A stretch of 23,154 nt of DNA from CAZSMC01 sp964607755 (lineage in GTDB: Bacteria > Zhuqueibacterota > Zhuqueibacteria > Residuimicrobiales > Krinioviventaceae), in NCBI GenBank assembly GCA_964607755.1, contig CAZSMC010000065.1:1-23154 (forward strand), read 5' to 3'. Positions 23,106-23,154 of this stretch are shown here, one piece after another. The first letter of the stretch is position 1. Every line of letters begins with the position of its first letter. The position numbers and the translations under genes were made by a program. The notes under the pieces were generated by a model. That model was not told the DNA's origin. It did not search any database and saw only the letters and a list, made by a program, of their open reading frames with translations.

Positions 23106-23154
23106 TATATTGCTCACAAATACAGAGTTTCAATTAAAATGAACAAAGAACCAT

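Noticed and set aside
1..23154. CRISPR array, tRNA, rRNA, transposase or prophage genes
   Set aside because: I looked for regularly spaced repeats, conserved RNA sequence and transposase motifs and found none.

Overview
The window looks like a metagenome-assembled scaffold from a bacterium of the Fibrobacterota-Chlorobi-Bacteroidota (FCB) group or a related candidate phylum such as Calditrichota, KSB1 or Ignavibacteria. Three large secreted proteins end in the 'YPNPFN(P)' C-terminal sorting domain of the type IX secretion system (T9SS), and there is a carboxypeptidase-like plug of a TonB-dependent receptor. A run of exactly 100 N (15009-15108) confirms a scaffolded draft. The lineage is an inference from protein style; there is no marker gene here.

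Layout. (1) 1-356, minus strand: 5' end of a TonB-dependent receptor. A 720-bp AT-rich intergenic stretch separates it from (2) 1134-3892: two tandem paralogous membrane-spanning regulators (N-terminal winged-helix-like DNA-binding domain, one membrane segment, conserved extracytoplasmic domain that I do not recognise). (3) 4040-4793: a toxin-antitoxin patch, with a broken antitoxin/PIN-toxin remnant followed by an intact hicB-hicA pair. (4) 5021-10650: a higher-GC carbohydrate block with a secreted nucleoside hydrolase/PKD/T9SS fusion, an N-acetylglucosamine-6-phosphate deacetylase (nagA-like, with an unexpected signal-peptide-like leader), an Nramp-fold transporter lacking the metal-binding residues, and a glucosamine-6-phosphate deaminase (nagB-like). 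(5) 10940-23105: a markedly AT-rich, entirely plus-strand cluster with an ECF sigma factor, a soluble zinc-finger anti-sigma-like protein, a membrane-anchored FHA protein, a PP2C phosphatase, a transmembrane Ser/Thr kinase with PEGA domains, a PEGA/TPR-like exported protein, and two giant T9SS cargo proteins (BACON/Fn3-like, and a roughly 14-repeat Ycf48/BNR-like propeller).

The most notable system is region 5. It has a full set of phosphosignalling parts (writer, eraser, reader) next to a transcriptional switch (sigma/anti-sigma) and large surface proteins. The kinase gene appears broken by the N gap, but the 55 bases before the gap are repeated exactly after it. Collapsing that overlap restores a continuous 680-codon frame ending at 15742, which overlaps the next gene by one base. 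The 'break' is therefore an assembly artefact.

Dispersed intergenic repeats (2379-2506 and 8446-8590), with roughly 10-nt periodic CACGGAT/CACTGAT units, and a perfect 15-bp stem hairpin between the FHA and phosphatase genes complete the picture.
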